From positions 1 to 7,741 of the forward strand of contig CAIXFB010000267.1 in the NCBI GenBank assembly GCA_903918595.1: 7,741 nucleotides of DNA. Direction: 5' to 3'. Position numbers and translations under genes: made by a program. Positions 1 through 6,521 of this stretch are shown piece after piece (positions within the stretch are counted from its first letter, which is position 1; every line of letters begins with the position of its first letter). The DNA is from an uncultured Actinomycetes bacterium. GTDB taxonomy: Bacteria > Actinomycetota > Actinomycetes > S36-B12. Below the pieces are notes generated by a model, which was not told the origin of the DNA, did no database searches, and was given only the letters and a program-made list of their open reading frames with translations.

Positions 1-297
1 GATTGCATGTTTGATGCCGGCTTCATTGATGAGGTGCGGGATTTACAGGCATCGGGAATCATCTTTGGTCGCACGGCTGCACGTGCTCTGGGGTACTCGC
101 AGGTGTTGTCGTTCCTCAGTGGCGAAATCGATGAGCATCAGGCTCGTAGGGAAACAGTAGATGCGACCAAGAGGTTTGCGCGGCGCCAACAACGTTGGTT
201 CAACCCCGATCCCCGAATTTTGTGGCTAGATTTCGATGCTCCCGATCTCATCGATCAAGCGATGGTCCTCATCGAAGAATTCGGCACCCGCGCGTAG
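1..297 (+). CDS. miaA: tRNA dimethylallyltransferase MiaA, C-terminal part (5' end outside window)
   Basis: MiaA transfers a dimethylallyl group from DMAPP to N6 of adenosine-37 in tRNAs that read codons starting with U. The first base of the window is in frame, and 98 residues are visible before a TAG stop. The recognisable C-terminal hallmarks of the family are a GFIDEV segment, AARALGYSQV, a conserved glycine/tyrosine helix, and the basic stretch TKRFARRQQRWF followed by an ILWLDF-type strand. The nucleotide-binding P-loop and the DMAPP site would lie upstream and cannot be checked. The last 43 bases overlap the tail of the convergent PIG-L gene. In many actinobacteria miaA is followed directly by dapF. 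Here two accessory genes lie in between. Family identity is secure; whether the missing N-terminus is intact is unknown. Confidence 0.95.
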   Translation, partial: DCMFDAGFIDEVRDLQASGIIFGRTAARALGYSQVLSFLSGEIDEHQARRETVDATKRFARRQQRWFNPDPRILWLDFDAPDLIDQAMVLIEEFGTRA

Positions 298-1031
298 TAC
301 TCGTTACCAAGAAGCAGTTTTCGGATGGGGGCAGGTAGTTTCGTCAACACTGCGAGGGTCCGAACCGTCCCATCTGCACTCGCTTGGGAAGCATGTGCGC
401 GCAATGATGCGACTTTCTCATGCATTGTTGAGGAAACGTCAACTGTGTGTGTGATTTCCCGGCGAGGCGTCCAGGCGTTGGCGAATTCCGTAGCATCGAA
501 ACCACGAGGAGTGAGGTGTAATCTCTCCGCGATCTTCACGGCGTTCGCGATTGGCTCACGGGGGAGCGTCGCCTCAAAAAGGTCGGGGGCACGTGAGCAC
601 AACATGGCTGCGGCCCGTGCAGCGCGATGGATCATCAAGTGGTCGGGGTGACCGTAGCCGCCCGAGGGGTCGTACCCAATCAATATGTCTGCATCTTCTT
701 CATTGATAACTGCGGAAATGAGATCAGCCACATCGACCAGAGGCATCCGGGAGAAAGCGTTCATGGCCTCGCCATCAAGTCCTGAATCAGGAAAGCCTAG
801 GTTGACCACTCGTGACACCCCGAGGGCAGCTGCGGAAATCTCTAGTTCATGGGCGCGAGTTTCGGCAAGGTTCTCGCTGAATTGAGCTGACGCCAAGCCA
901 GCTGCTCCGTCGGTGGCCACGATCAGAACAACACGATGGCCTTGAGAAGTGGCTTTTGCCATGGTTCCTGCGGTGAGCAGGGCCTCATCATCAGGATGTG
1001 CGTGAACGAACACCAATGTCTTGTGCGCCAT
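255..1031 (-). CDS. PIG-L/LmbE-family zinc-dependent N-deacetylase
   Basis: This is a predicted cytoplasmic hydrolase of the GlcNAc-PI de-N-acetylase superfamily, which includes MshB, Mca and BshB. These enzymes remove acetyl groups or cleave amides on glucosamine-type substrates. Seen in the sequence: the AHPDDE motif near residues 11-16 (metal ligands and general-base Asp, by family knowledge) and a GYGHPDH motif near residues 125-131 giving the remaining His residues; the total length of 258 residues is typical. I start at the ATG at 1031 because GAGGAG lies 4 bases upstream of it; an ATG at 1043 would add four residues and is possible. The gene is divergent from the glycosyltransferase, with roughly 98 bases between the starts, and convergent with miaA, overlapping it by 43 bases. 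The substrate cannot be read from sequence. A mycothiol role (MshB or Mca) is conceivable but not shown. Confidence 0.88.
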   Translation of the reverse strand: MAHKTLVFVHAHPDDEALLTAGTMAKATSQGHRVVLIVATDGAAGLASAQFSENLAETRAHELEISAAALGVSRVVNLGFPDSGLDGEAMNAFSRMPLVDVADLISAVINEEDADILIGYDPSGGYGHPDHLMIHRAARAAAMLCSRAPDLFEATLPREPIANAVKIAERLHLTPRGFDATEFANAWTPRREITHTVDVSSTMHEKVASLRAHASQASADGTVRTLAVLTKLPAPIRKLLLGNEYYARVPNSSMRTIA

Positions 1032-1035
1032 AGTG

Positions 1036-1041
1036 CTCCTC
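1036..1041 (-). promoter_or_regulatory. Ribosome binding site of the PIG-L gene
   Basis: On the minus strand GAGGAG sits 4 bases before the ATG at 1031, and it overlaps the first codons of the alternative reading that starts at the ATG at 1043. This favours the shorter protein. The spacing is at the short end of normal, so the choice is not certain. Confidence 0.55.
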
Positions 1042-1116
1042 ATCCTGCCCTATGCGCTCAGTACCTGCCTAGATCTGAAGGTTCTGGCTGTCAGATGCGC
1101 GTTGTAGCTGGTGGCG

Positions 1117-1122
1117 TAGCGT
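1117..1122 (+). promoter_or_regulatory. Possible -10 element of a leaderless glycosyltransferase transcript
   Basis: TAGCGT fits the minimal TAnnnT -10 pattern. It ends 7 bases before the GTG at 1130, so transcription would begin at or one base before the start codon. No purine-rich Shine-Dalgarno sequence precedes this GTG, which agrees with leaderless expression, common in actinobacteria. No -35 element is evident. This is weak evidence from one six-base match. Confidence 0.25.
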
Positions 1123-1129
1123 CAGCCCT

Positions 1130-2272
1130 GTGCGAATTGCCCAGATCAGCGATTGCTTTGCCCCGCGCACTGGCGGCATCGAAACACAGGTCGCTTCATT
1201 AGCCGCTCGACAAGTACAGGCCGGGCATGACGTCCAGGTCATTACCGCAACGCCCGATGGCGACGGGTCTGGCAGTCAGGCTCTCAGTGGTTTTCGCATT
1301 CACCGGCTCTCCCTGAATCTTCCGTTCCAATTGCCGATTCATCCTCGGACGGCGCATGTGGTCTCTGAGGCGCTTATGGCGAACCCCGTCGACGTTGTGC
1401 ACGTACACATGGGTGTTGTCTCACCGTTCGCCTGGGGGGCAATTCGAGCAGCTGTGCGGATGGATATTCCAGTGCTGGTCACCGTGCACAGCATGTGGGG
1501 GAGTATCGCGCGCCCCAGTTATTCGGCAGTAGAACAACTCCTCAGCCGCGACCAGCACCGTATGCAACTCTCTGCGGTGAGCAGCGTCGCCGCTATTCGA
1601 GTTCAGCAAGCATTGCCGATGTTGGGGCCAATTGCGATCATCCCCAATGGAATTGACGCTGCGGTCTGGGCCCCGGATGGACTACGCGACATGCCGGATG
1701 GAAATCCTGCGCATTCACTAGAAGTGGTCTCCGTGCTTCGGATGGCGCCGCGAAAGCGCACATTGCCTCTCATCAAGATTGCCCAACTGGCCTTGGAAAA
1801 TGGTGCCAGTGTCAAGGTAACTCTGGTTGGGGATGGGCCGGAGCGCGCCAAGGCAGAAAAGTATGTTCGTCGACAAGGTCTTCAGTCGGAGATTTCCTTC
1901 ACCGGAAGATTGACTCCACAGGAAATTCGCAAACAATTTGCCCGCTCGGAACTTTTCATTCAGCCATCCGTCCAGGAATCATTTGGTATCGCAGCGCTTG
2001 AGGCCCGCACGGCTGGCCTTCCTGTTCTGGCCCGAACGCAGACCGGAACAGTGGACTTCATTCGCGAGGGGGTAGAGGGTGTGCTCGTCGTGGACGACGC
2101 CGGAATGGCCAGGGCCCTCGTGCAACTCGCAGCGGATAGAAGGGCGCTAGGGAGTATGTCGCAGCACAACCGGCAGGTGCTCCCAGAGCAGGTATGGCCG
2201 TCGGTTCTCCAGAAGGTAGATGCGGCCTACAACGCACTTCTCAGGGGCGACCATCTAGGCTCGCAACCGTGA
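1130..2272 (+). CDS. GT4-family glycosyltransferase (GT-B fold)
   Basis: This is a predicted retaining glycosyltransferase that moves a sugar from a nucleotide-sugar donor to an unidentified lipid, glycan or small-molecule acceptor. The 380 residues follow the two-domain GT-B plan. The N-terminal domain opens with a Rossmann-like strand and a glycine-rich GGIE turn (about residues 15-18) and includes an HVHMG segment near 91. The C-terminal domain carries PNGID (172-176), the basic R208/K209 region, the VGDGPE turn (233-238) and the E-x7-E motif (E283 and E291) that binds the donor. The GTG start places the N-terminus where GT4 proteins normally begin; no Shine-Dalgarno is visible. There is no membrane segment. 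It lacks the typical N-terminal signature of MshA, so I do not call it mycothiol synthase. Its TGA overlaps the dapF GTG. The neighbouring deacetylase suggests a shared amino-sugar pathway, which is inference. Confidence 0.9.
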   Translation: MRIAQISDCFAPRTGGIETQVASLAARQVQAGHDVQVITATPDGDGSGSQALSGFRIHRLSLNLPFQLPIHPRTAHVVSEALMANPVDVVHVHMGVVSPFAWGAIRAAVRMDIPVLVTVHSMWGSIARPSYSAVEQLLSRDQHRMQLSAVSSVAAIRVQQALPMLGPIAIIPNGIDAAVWAPDGLRDMPDGNPAHSLEVVSVLRMAPRKRTLPLIKIAQLALENGASVKVTLVGDGPERAKAEKYVRRQGLQSEISFTGRLTPQEIRKQFARSELFIQPSVQESFGIAALEARTAGLPVLARTQTGTVDFIREGVEGVLVVDDAGMARALVQLAADRRALGSMSQHNRQVLPEQVWPSVLQKVDAAYNALLRGDHLGSQP

Positions 2273-3093
2273 AAACTGTTGACACGCTGCCGTTTCTCAA
2301 AGGTCATGGCTCGGGCAACGATTTCGTACTTATCCCAGACCTTGAAAACGAATATGTGCTCACAGCATCACAGGTGAGCGCCTTGTGTGACCGACATTTC
2401 GGCCTTGGTGGTGACGGCCTGATCCGGATCACCCGAGACGCCGCCTCCGGAACCTTCGTCATGGATTATCGGAATGCTGATGGATCACTTGCTGAAATGT
2501 GCGGTAACGGTGCGCGGGTGTTCATGAGGGCGCTGCAGTATCTCAATTTCTGGGATGGTGAGGATCTCGAATTTGAGACCCGGGCGGGCCTCATTCGGGG
2601 CGTTCTTCACTCTGATGGCTCCATCTCTATTGATATGGGACCAATCGAACTCGTTGAAGTTGGGGCAGAGGCGCAGGTAACTGTTGGTGAGAGATCGTGG
2701 CCGTTAGTCGGGGTCCGAGTACCTAACCCGCATGCGGTCGTGTTCGTGGACGACCTCACTCACGCTGGTTCCCTTCTTGAAGCTCCGAATGTGACCACGG
2801 CGGGTGCATTTCCTGATGGGGTCAACGTGGAGTTCGTCACCAAGCGTGGTGATCGCCATGTTGCCATGCGGGTTTATGAGCGCGGCGTAGGGGAAACGCT
2901 CTCATGCGGAACGGGCGCCTGCGCGACCGTTTGGGCAGCGTCGCGCCATTTCAACGAGCACAACACCCACGATGAATGGCGGGTCGACGTGCCAGGGGGC
3001 ACTGTTTTCGTGCGTCAGGATGCCCGAGGTCATCTCGTGTTGCGCGGCCCGGCAGTCATCGTGGCGCAAGGCCAGGTTCATGTGGGCGTTTGA
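2269..3093 (+). CDS. dapF: Diaminopimelate epimerase DapF
   Basis: DapF converts LL-2,6-diaminopimelate to the meso form, the precursor of lysine and of the peptidoglycan cross-linking residue, in the cytoplasm without a cofactor. The 274-residue product has both catalytic cysteines in their usual contexts: Cys78 in AEMCGNGAR and Cys213 in LSCGTGACAT. The opening KGHGSGNDF (residues 11-19), the NPHAV segment (153-157) and an ERGVGET segment are also family hallmarks. I chose the GTG at 2269 because the family normally begins a few residues before this KGHG segment. An open frame reaching further upstream only reads through the glycosyltransferase 3' end. GTG and the preceding TGA share the sequence GTGA, so translation is probably coupled. 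Only a weak AGG lies 9 bases upstream. The protein looks complete and active. Confidence 0.97.
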   Translation: MKTVDTLPFLKGHGSGNDFVLIPDLENEYVLTASQVSALCDRHFGLGGDGLIRITRDAASGTFVMDYRNADGSLAEMCGNGARVFMRALQYLNFWDGEDLEFETRAGLIRGVLHSDGSISIDMGPIELVEVGAEAQVTVGERSWPLVGVRVPNPHAVVFVDDLTHAGSLLEAPNVTTAGAFPDGVNVEFVTKRGDRHVAMRVYERGVGETLSCGTGACATVWAASRHFNEHNTHDEWRVDVPGGTVFVRQDARGHLVLRGPAVIVAQGQVHVGV

Positions 3094-3120
3094 TCGGTGC
3101 CGCATCACATGACACTCTGT

Positions 3121-3129
3121 AGGGGTGAG
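3121..3129 (+). promoter_or_regulatory. Ribosome binding site that sets the hflX start
   Basis: AGGGGTGAG is a close match to the actinobacterial Shine-Dalgarno consensus, and 7 bases separate it from the GTG at 3137. The in-frame GTG at 3125 lies inside this element, so it cannot easily serve as the start. This argues for a protein four residues shorter than the longest open frame. Confidence 0.65.
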
Positions 3130-3136
3130 TAACAAC

Positions 3137-4534
3137 GTGGACGGGCGCTCAGCTGAGTATGCGGTTACCACGGGCGATCAGGATTTGCGTGACCGCCAGG
3201 CGCTGCGCCGGGTTTCTGGTCTTTCTACAGAACTGCAGGATGTCACCGAGGTTGAGAACCGGCAGCTTCGCCTCGAACGGGTCGTGCTGGCGGGTGTCTG
3301 GACCTCGGGCACAGTGAATGAGGCTGAGCGCAGTCTCCGTGAATTGGCGTTGTTGGCCGAAACAGCGGGGTCTGAAGTCCTGGATGGGGTTATTCAGCGC
3401 CGAGATGCACCCGACCCGGCTACCTATTTGGGGTCCGGCAAGGCGGCAGAATTGCGGCAGATTGTGATTGCCACCGGAGCTGACACTGTCATCTGCGATG
3501 GTGAACTCACCCCGGGTCAGCTTCGACAGCTCGAAGAGATCGTCAAGGTGAAAGTCGTGGACCGAACATGGCTCATCCTTGACATTTTTGCCCAACACGC
3601 AAAAAGTCGTGAAGGTAAAGCGCAGGTTTCCCTCGCACAAATGCAGTACCTCCTTCCGCGGCTTCGCGGCTGGGGAGAGTCTTTGTCGCGCCAGGCGGGT
3701 GGCCGGGCGGGTGGAGCATCAGGTGGTGTGGGTACCCGTGGTCCGGGTGAAACAAAAATTGAGACCGACCGCCGACGAATTCGGGCATCTATGAGCAAGC
3801 TTCGTCGTGAATTGAAAGAGATGGAGAAATCTCGCAAGACGCAGAGATCCTCGAGGCGATCATCCGGGATTCCTTCAGTTGCCATCGCGGGTTACACGAA
3901 TGCTGGAAAATCGAGTCTGCTCAATCAGCTTACGGACGCTGGGGTTCTCGTTGAAGACGCATTGTTCGCGACCCTTGATCCCACAGTCCGTAAGGCCACC
4001 ACTCCGGGTGGCCGAGAGTTGACTTTCACCGACACGGTCGGATTTGTTCGGCACCTGCCGCATCAACTCATTGAGGCATTCCGCTCTACGTTGGAGGAGG
4101 TCAAGGACGCTGACCTCATAGTGCACGTGGTCGACGGATCTGATGAGGATCCGACGGGGCAGATCAATGCCGTTCGTGAAGTGCTGAATGAAATCGGCGC
4201 CCATGATGTTCCCGAGATGATTGTGATCAATAAGGCCGATGTTGCTGATATTCACGATCTGACAGCGTTGTCTCGCAATGAACCCGGCTCCCTCATCGTC
4301 TCCGCGAAGACTGGTGTGGGAATAGCTGAACTCATCGCAGCCATTGAGGAACGCCTTCCTCATCCCTTTGTTCCCGTTGATGTACTGATTCCATTCACAC
4401 GGGGTGATCTCATCTCCAGAGTGCACAGGCAAGGTGAGGTGATCAGTGTCGAACACAGCGAGAATGGCACGCACCTCATCGCGCGAGCGCCGCAGGAGTT
4501 GGCCACGGAATTAGAAGGTGCCGCCTGTGCCTGA
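3137..4534 (+). CDS. hflX: Ribosome-dissociating GTPase HflX
   Basis: HflX is an Obg/HflX-superfamily GTPase that binds the 50S subunit and splits stalled or stressed ribosomes. The 465 residues show the N-terminal HflX domain (about 45-175), with YLGSGKAAEL and the DRTWLILDIFAQHA stretch; a glycine-rich linker ending in GTRGPGETK (199-207); a basic, coiled helix (210-240); and the GTPase domain. In the latter, G1 is GYTNAGKSS (252-260), G3 DTVG (299-302), G4 NKAD (365-368) and G5 SAK (389-391). A short C-terminal domain follows. All nucleotide-binding motifs are intact. The GTG at 3137 is preferred over 3125 on ribosome-binding-site grounds. The gene follows dapF after a gap of about 43 bases and overlaps the helicase gene, consistent with one operon. 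The pairing of dapF and hflX is common in actinobacteria. Confidence 0.96.
   Translation: MDGRSAEYAVTTGDQDLRDRQALRRVSGLSTELQDVTEVENRQLRLERVVLAGVWTSGTVNEAERSLRELALLAETAGSEVLDGVIQRRDAPDPATYLGSGKAAELRQIVIATGADTVICDGELTPGQLRQLEEIVKVKVVDRTWLILDIFAQHAKSREGKAQVSLAQMQYLLPRLRGWGESLSRQAGGRAGGASGGVGTRGPGETKIETDRRRIRASMSKLRRELKEMEKSRKTQRSSRRSSGIPSVAIAGYTNAGKSSLLNQLTDAGVLVEDALFATLDPTVRKATTPGGRELTFTDTVGFVRHLPHQLIEAFRSTLEEVKDADLIVHVVDGSDEDPTGQINAVREVLNEIGAHDVPEMIVINKADVADIHDLTALSRNEPGSLIVSAKTGVGIAELIAAIEERLPHPFVPVDVLIPFTRGDLISRVHRQGEVISVEHSENGTHLIARAPQELATELEGAACA
4513..4520 (+). promoter_or_regulatory. Ribosome binding site that sets the helicase start
   Basis: AGAAGGTG within the hflX 3' end precedes the GTG at 4527 by 6 bases. 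The GTG at 4518, which would give three more residues, is the last part of this element and so an unlikely initiator. The same nesting occurs at hflX. Confidence 0.6.
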
Positions 4535-6506
4535 GGACGATGAGATCCTCGAAGCCCTGCACATAGTGGTCGACTCGATTGGTGGCGAGATCCGAACCGG
4601 CCAAGACACTATGGCCAATCTGGTTGGTGCAACGATCGCTGGTTCTGGCCATGCAGTGATTCAGGCAGGCACCGGCACTGGGAAGTCCCTTGGCTATCTG
4701 GTGCCCGCAGCCCTGCATGCAACGGCTGAAGGAGGAGGGCCTGTCATTGTTGCTACGGCCACGCTTGCGCTGCAACGACAATTGATCACGAGGGATTTAC
4801 CTAAACTTGCTGATGCGCTCGAGCCTGTGATTGGTCGTCCCGTCAAGTTTGCTGTCCTCAAGGGTCGCAATAACTACGTGTGCCTTCAAAAGCTGCACGG
4901 TTACGTCCCTGAAGATGAAGATCAAGCGCTCTTTGAAACCGATCGCGGCGCCCTAGGTGAGCAAGCGGTTGCTGTCCGAGAGTGGGCGGAAACAACCGCA
5001 ACTGGTGATCGGGATGAGTACCCGGGTGAAATGGATCCCCGAGTGTGGCGAGCATTTTCCGTGGGTCGACGAGAGTGCGTAGGGGAGAGCAGGTGCGCAT
5101 TTGGTGAGGAGTGCTTTACGGTCCTGCGTCGACTCGAGGCGCAAGAGGCAGACATCGTGATCACCAACCATGCGATTTTGGCCATTGAGGCGGTTGAAGG
5201 GATTTCTGTACTTCCTGAGCACGACGCGGTGATTATCGATGAGGCCCATGAGTTGGTGGATCGAATCACCTCTGCATCCGCTGCTGAACTCAGCGCCAGC
5301 ATGTTTGATCGTGCGCTGTCTCGTTCACGCGGAATGGTGGATGAGGCCACCCATGATCGGCTCACTGCAGCCGCCGAAGCAATCGCTGATTGTCTTGAAG
5401 CACTCTCGATTGATCAGGTCAAAGAACAGCGCATTCTGGAGTTGCCAAAGAATATGGTGTTGGCTTTGACACTTGCCAGAGACGCTACTCATTCCTCGAT
5501 AGCCGCGATCGGCTCGGAATCTGGTGCATCTCCTGAGGATCTTGCGGCTCGGGCAATGGCCCGAGGTTCACTAGAGGAGATTCATGATGTTGTTGGTACT
5601 TTCCTCAGTGCCGGTCGACACGATGTTGTGTGGCTCGAGGCGGGTGAACGTCGAGGTGCGGTGCTTCGTCTGGCACCTTTGTCGGTTGCTGCGACATTAG
5701 AAAAATCTCTGTTTGCCCAAACTCCAGTCATCCTCACTAGCGCAACGCTGACGGTTAATGGCGGGTTCAACGCACTCATTGACGCTGTGGGTGTTCCACC
5801 GTCTCGCGTGACAAGTGTTGATGTTGGCTCGCCATTCGACTACGCCAAGCAGGGGATTCTGTACGTTGCTAGCGACATTCCTCCACCCGATCGAGACGGT
5901 GTGGCCATGGAGGCTTTGGATGAACTCGCTGATCTCATTGTTGCTGCCGGTGGTCGCACGCTTGCGCTGTTCAGCAGTTGGCGGGGTGTTGAACGAGCGG
6001 CTGACTATCTCCGGGTTCGTCTCGAGTCGCGCACAGACCTGCCGATTCTGGTGCAGCGCCGTGGAGACAGCGTCAGTCCCTTGGTCGAACGGTTCGCGGC
6101 GGATCCGCATTCGACCCTGCTCGGTACCGTTTCGCTGTGGCAAGGGGTAGATGTTCCTGGAGATTCATGCGTCTGTGTGGTGATTGATCGCATACCGTTC
6201 CCTCGGCCAGATGACCCGCTGATGTCAGCACGTTCAGCGGTCATTGATGAAGCCGGTGGTTCTGGATTCGCATCGGTATCCGTTCCGCGTGCAGGGCTAC
6301 TGCTTGCCCAGGGAGCGGGTCGTCTCATTCGATCAGGCACTGACCGAGGAGTGGTTGCGGTACTTGATTCACGACTTGCAACTGCTCGCTACTCGGGTGC
6401 TCTTCGCAAGTCACTGCCTCCGCTGTGGTTTACAACGGACCGCAGCACCGTTATCGGTGCACTTACTCGCCTGAATGAAGAGTTCAATGGCGACGCTGGT
6501 GTTTAG
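4527..6506 (+). CDS. DinG/XPD-type Fe-S ATP-dependent DNA helicase
   Basis: This is a superfamily-2 helicase of the Rad3/XPD/DinG group, expected to unwind DNA 5'-to-3' and to process forked, R-loop or damaged structures. Seen in the 659 residues: Walker A GTGTGKS (48-54); four cysteines C119, C184, C190 and C196, spaced as in the [4Fe-4S] domain of DinG; the DEAH box (238-241) after VII; a SAT-L motif III (406-409); motif V GTVSLWQGVDVPG (533-545); and motif VI QGAGRLIR (595-602). There is no N-terminal exonuclease domain of the type seen in Firmicutes DinG. The start at GTG 4527 gives an 8-base overlap with hflX. The 3' end overlaps lexA by 4 bases. Whether the true orthologue is DinG or YoaA cannot be settled by eye, so no symbol is given. 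I see no full SOS operator upstream. Confidence 0.93.
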   Translation: MPEDDEILEALHIVVDSIGGEIRTGQDTMANLVGATIAGSGHAVIQAGTGTGKSLGYLVPAALHATAEGGGPVIVATATLALQRQLITRDLPKLADALEPVIGRPVKFAVLKGRNNYVCLQKLHGYVPEDEDQALFETDRGALGEQAVAVREWAETTATGDRDEYPGEMDPRVWRAFSVGRRECVGESRCAFGEECFTVLRRLEAQEADIVITNHAILAIEAVEGISVLPEHDAVIIDEAHELVDRITSASAAELSASMFDRALSRSRGMVDEATHDRLTAAAEAIADCLEALSIDQVKEQRILELPKNMVLALTLARDATHSSIAAIGSESGASPEDLAARAMARGSLEEIHDVVGTFLSAGRHDVVWLEAGERRGAVLRLAPLSVAATLEKSLFAQTPVILTSATLTVNGGFNALIDAVGVPPSRVTSVDVGSPFDYAKQGILYVASDIPPPDRDGVAMEALDELADLIVAAGGRTLALFSSWRGVERAADYLRVRLESRTDLPILVQRRGDSVSPLVERFAADPHSTLLGTVSLWQGVDVPGDSCVCVVIDRIPFPRPDDPLMSARSAVIDEAGGSGFASVSVPRAGLLLAQGAGRLIRSGTDRGVVAVLDSRLATARYSGALRKSLPPLWFTTDRSTVIGALTRLNEEFNGDAGV

Positions 6507-6521
6507 AGCTTCCTCAACACC
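6498..6521. terminator. Hairpin spanning both stop codons of the convergent helicase gene and lexA
   Basis: GGTGTT (6498-6503) is perfectly complementary to AACACC (6516-6521). Inside it GAG (6506-6508) can pair with CTC (6513-6515) across a CTTC tetraloop, leaving a two-base TA bulge. The stem is present in RNA from either strand and contains the helicase TAG and the lexA TAA. Neither side is followed by a T-run, so this would be a hairpin without a U-tract, a form often proposed for actinobacteria. Its role as a bidirectional terminator is inferred. Confidence 0.5.

Noticed and set aside
2194..2268. Longer dapF starting upstream at 2194
   Set aside because: The extra residues only read through the glycosyltransferase 3' end and do not match the DapF N-terminus. 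The GTG at 2269 fits the family.
255..2272. Reading the deacetylase and glycosyltransferase as the mycothiol genes mshB and mshA
   Set aside because: The glycosyltransferase start lacks the usual MshA N-terminal signature, and PIG-L motifs alone do not separate MshB, Mca and other deacetylases.
3090..3117. Possible hflX promoter (TTGATC with ACACTC downstream)
   Set aside because: The -10 match is poor, and the short gap after dapF is more simply explained by co-transcription.
3149..3640. Antisense open frame of 163 codons opposite the hflX 5' half
   Set aside because: It runs opposite the conserved HflX N-terminal domain with no independent evidence of coding.
4451..4462. Possible SOS box upstream of the helicase
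   Set aside because: Only the GAAC half-site matches; the second half (CGAG) does not resemble GTTC.
3875..4474. Long antisense open frame of 199 codons opposite hflX
   Set aside because: It lies opposite the conserved GTPase domain, its product resembles nothing I recognise, and it has no clear ribosome binding site. It is a shadow of hflX codon structure.
5697..6143. Antisense open frame of 148 codons opposite the helicase
   Set aside because: It sits over conserved helicase sequence and shows no recognisable domain or start signal.
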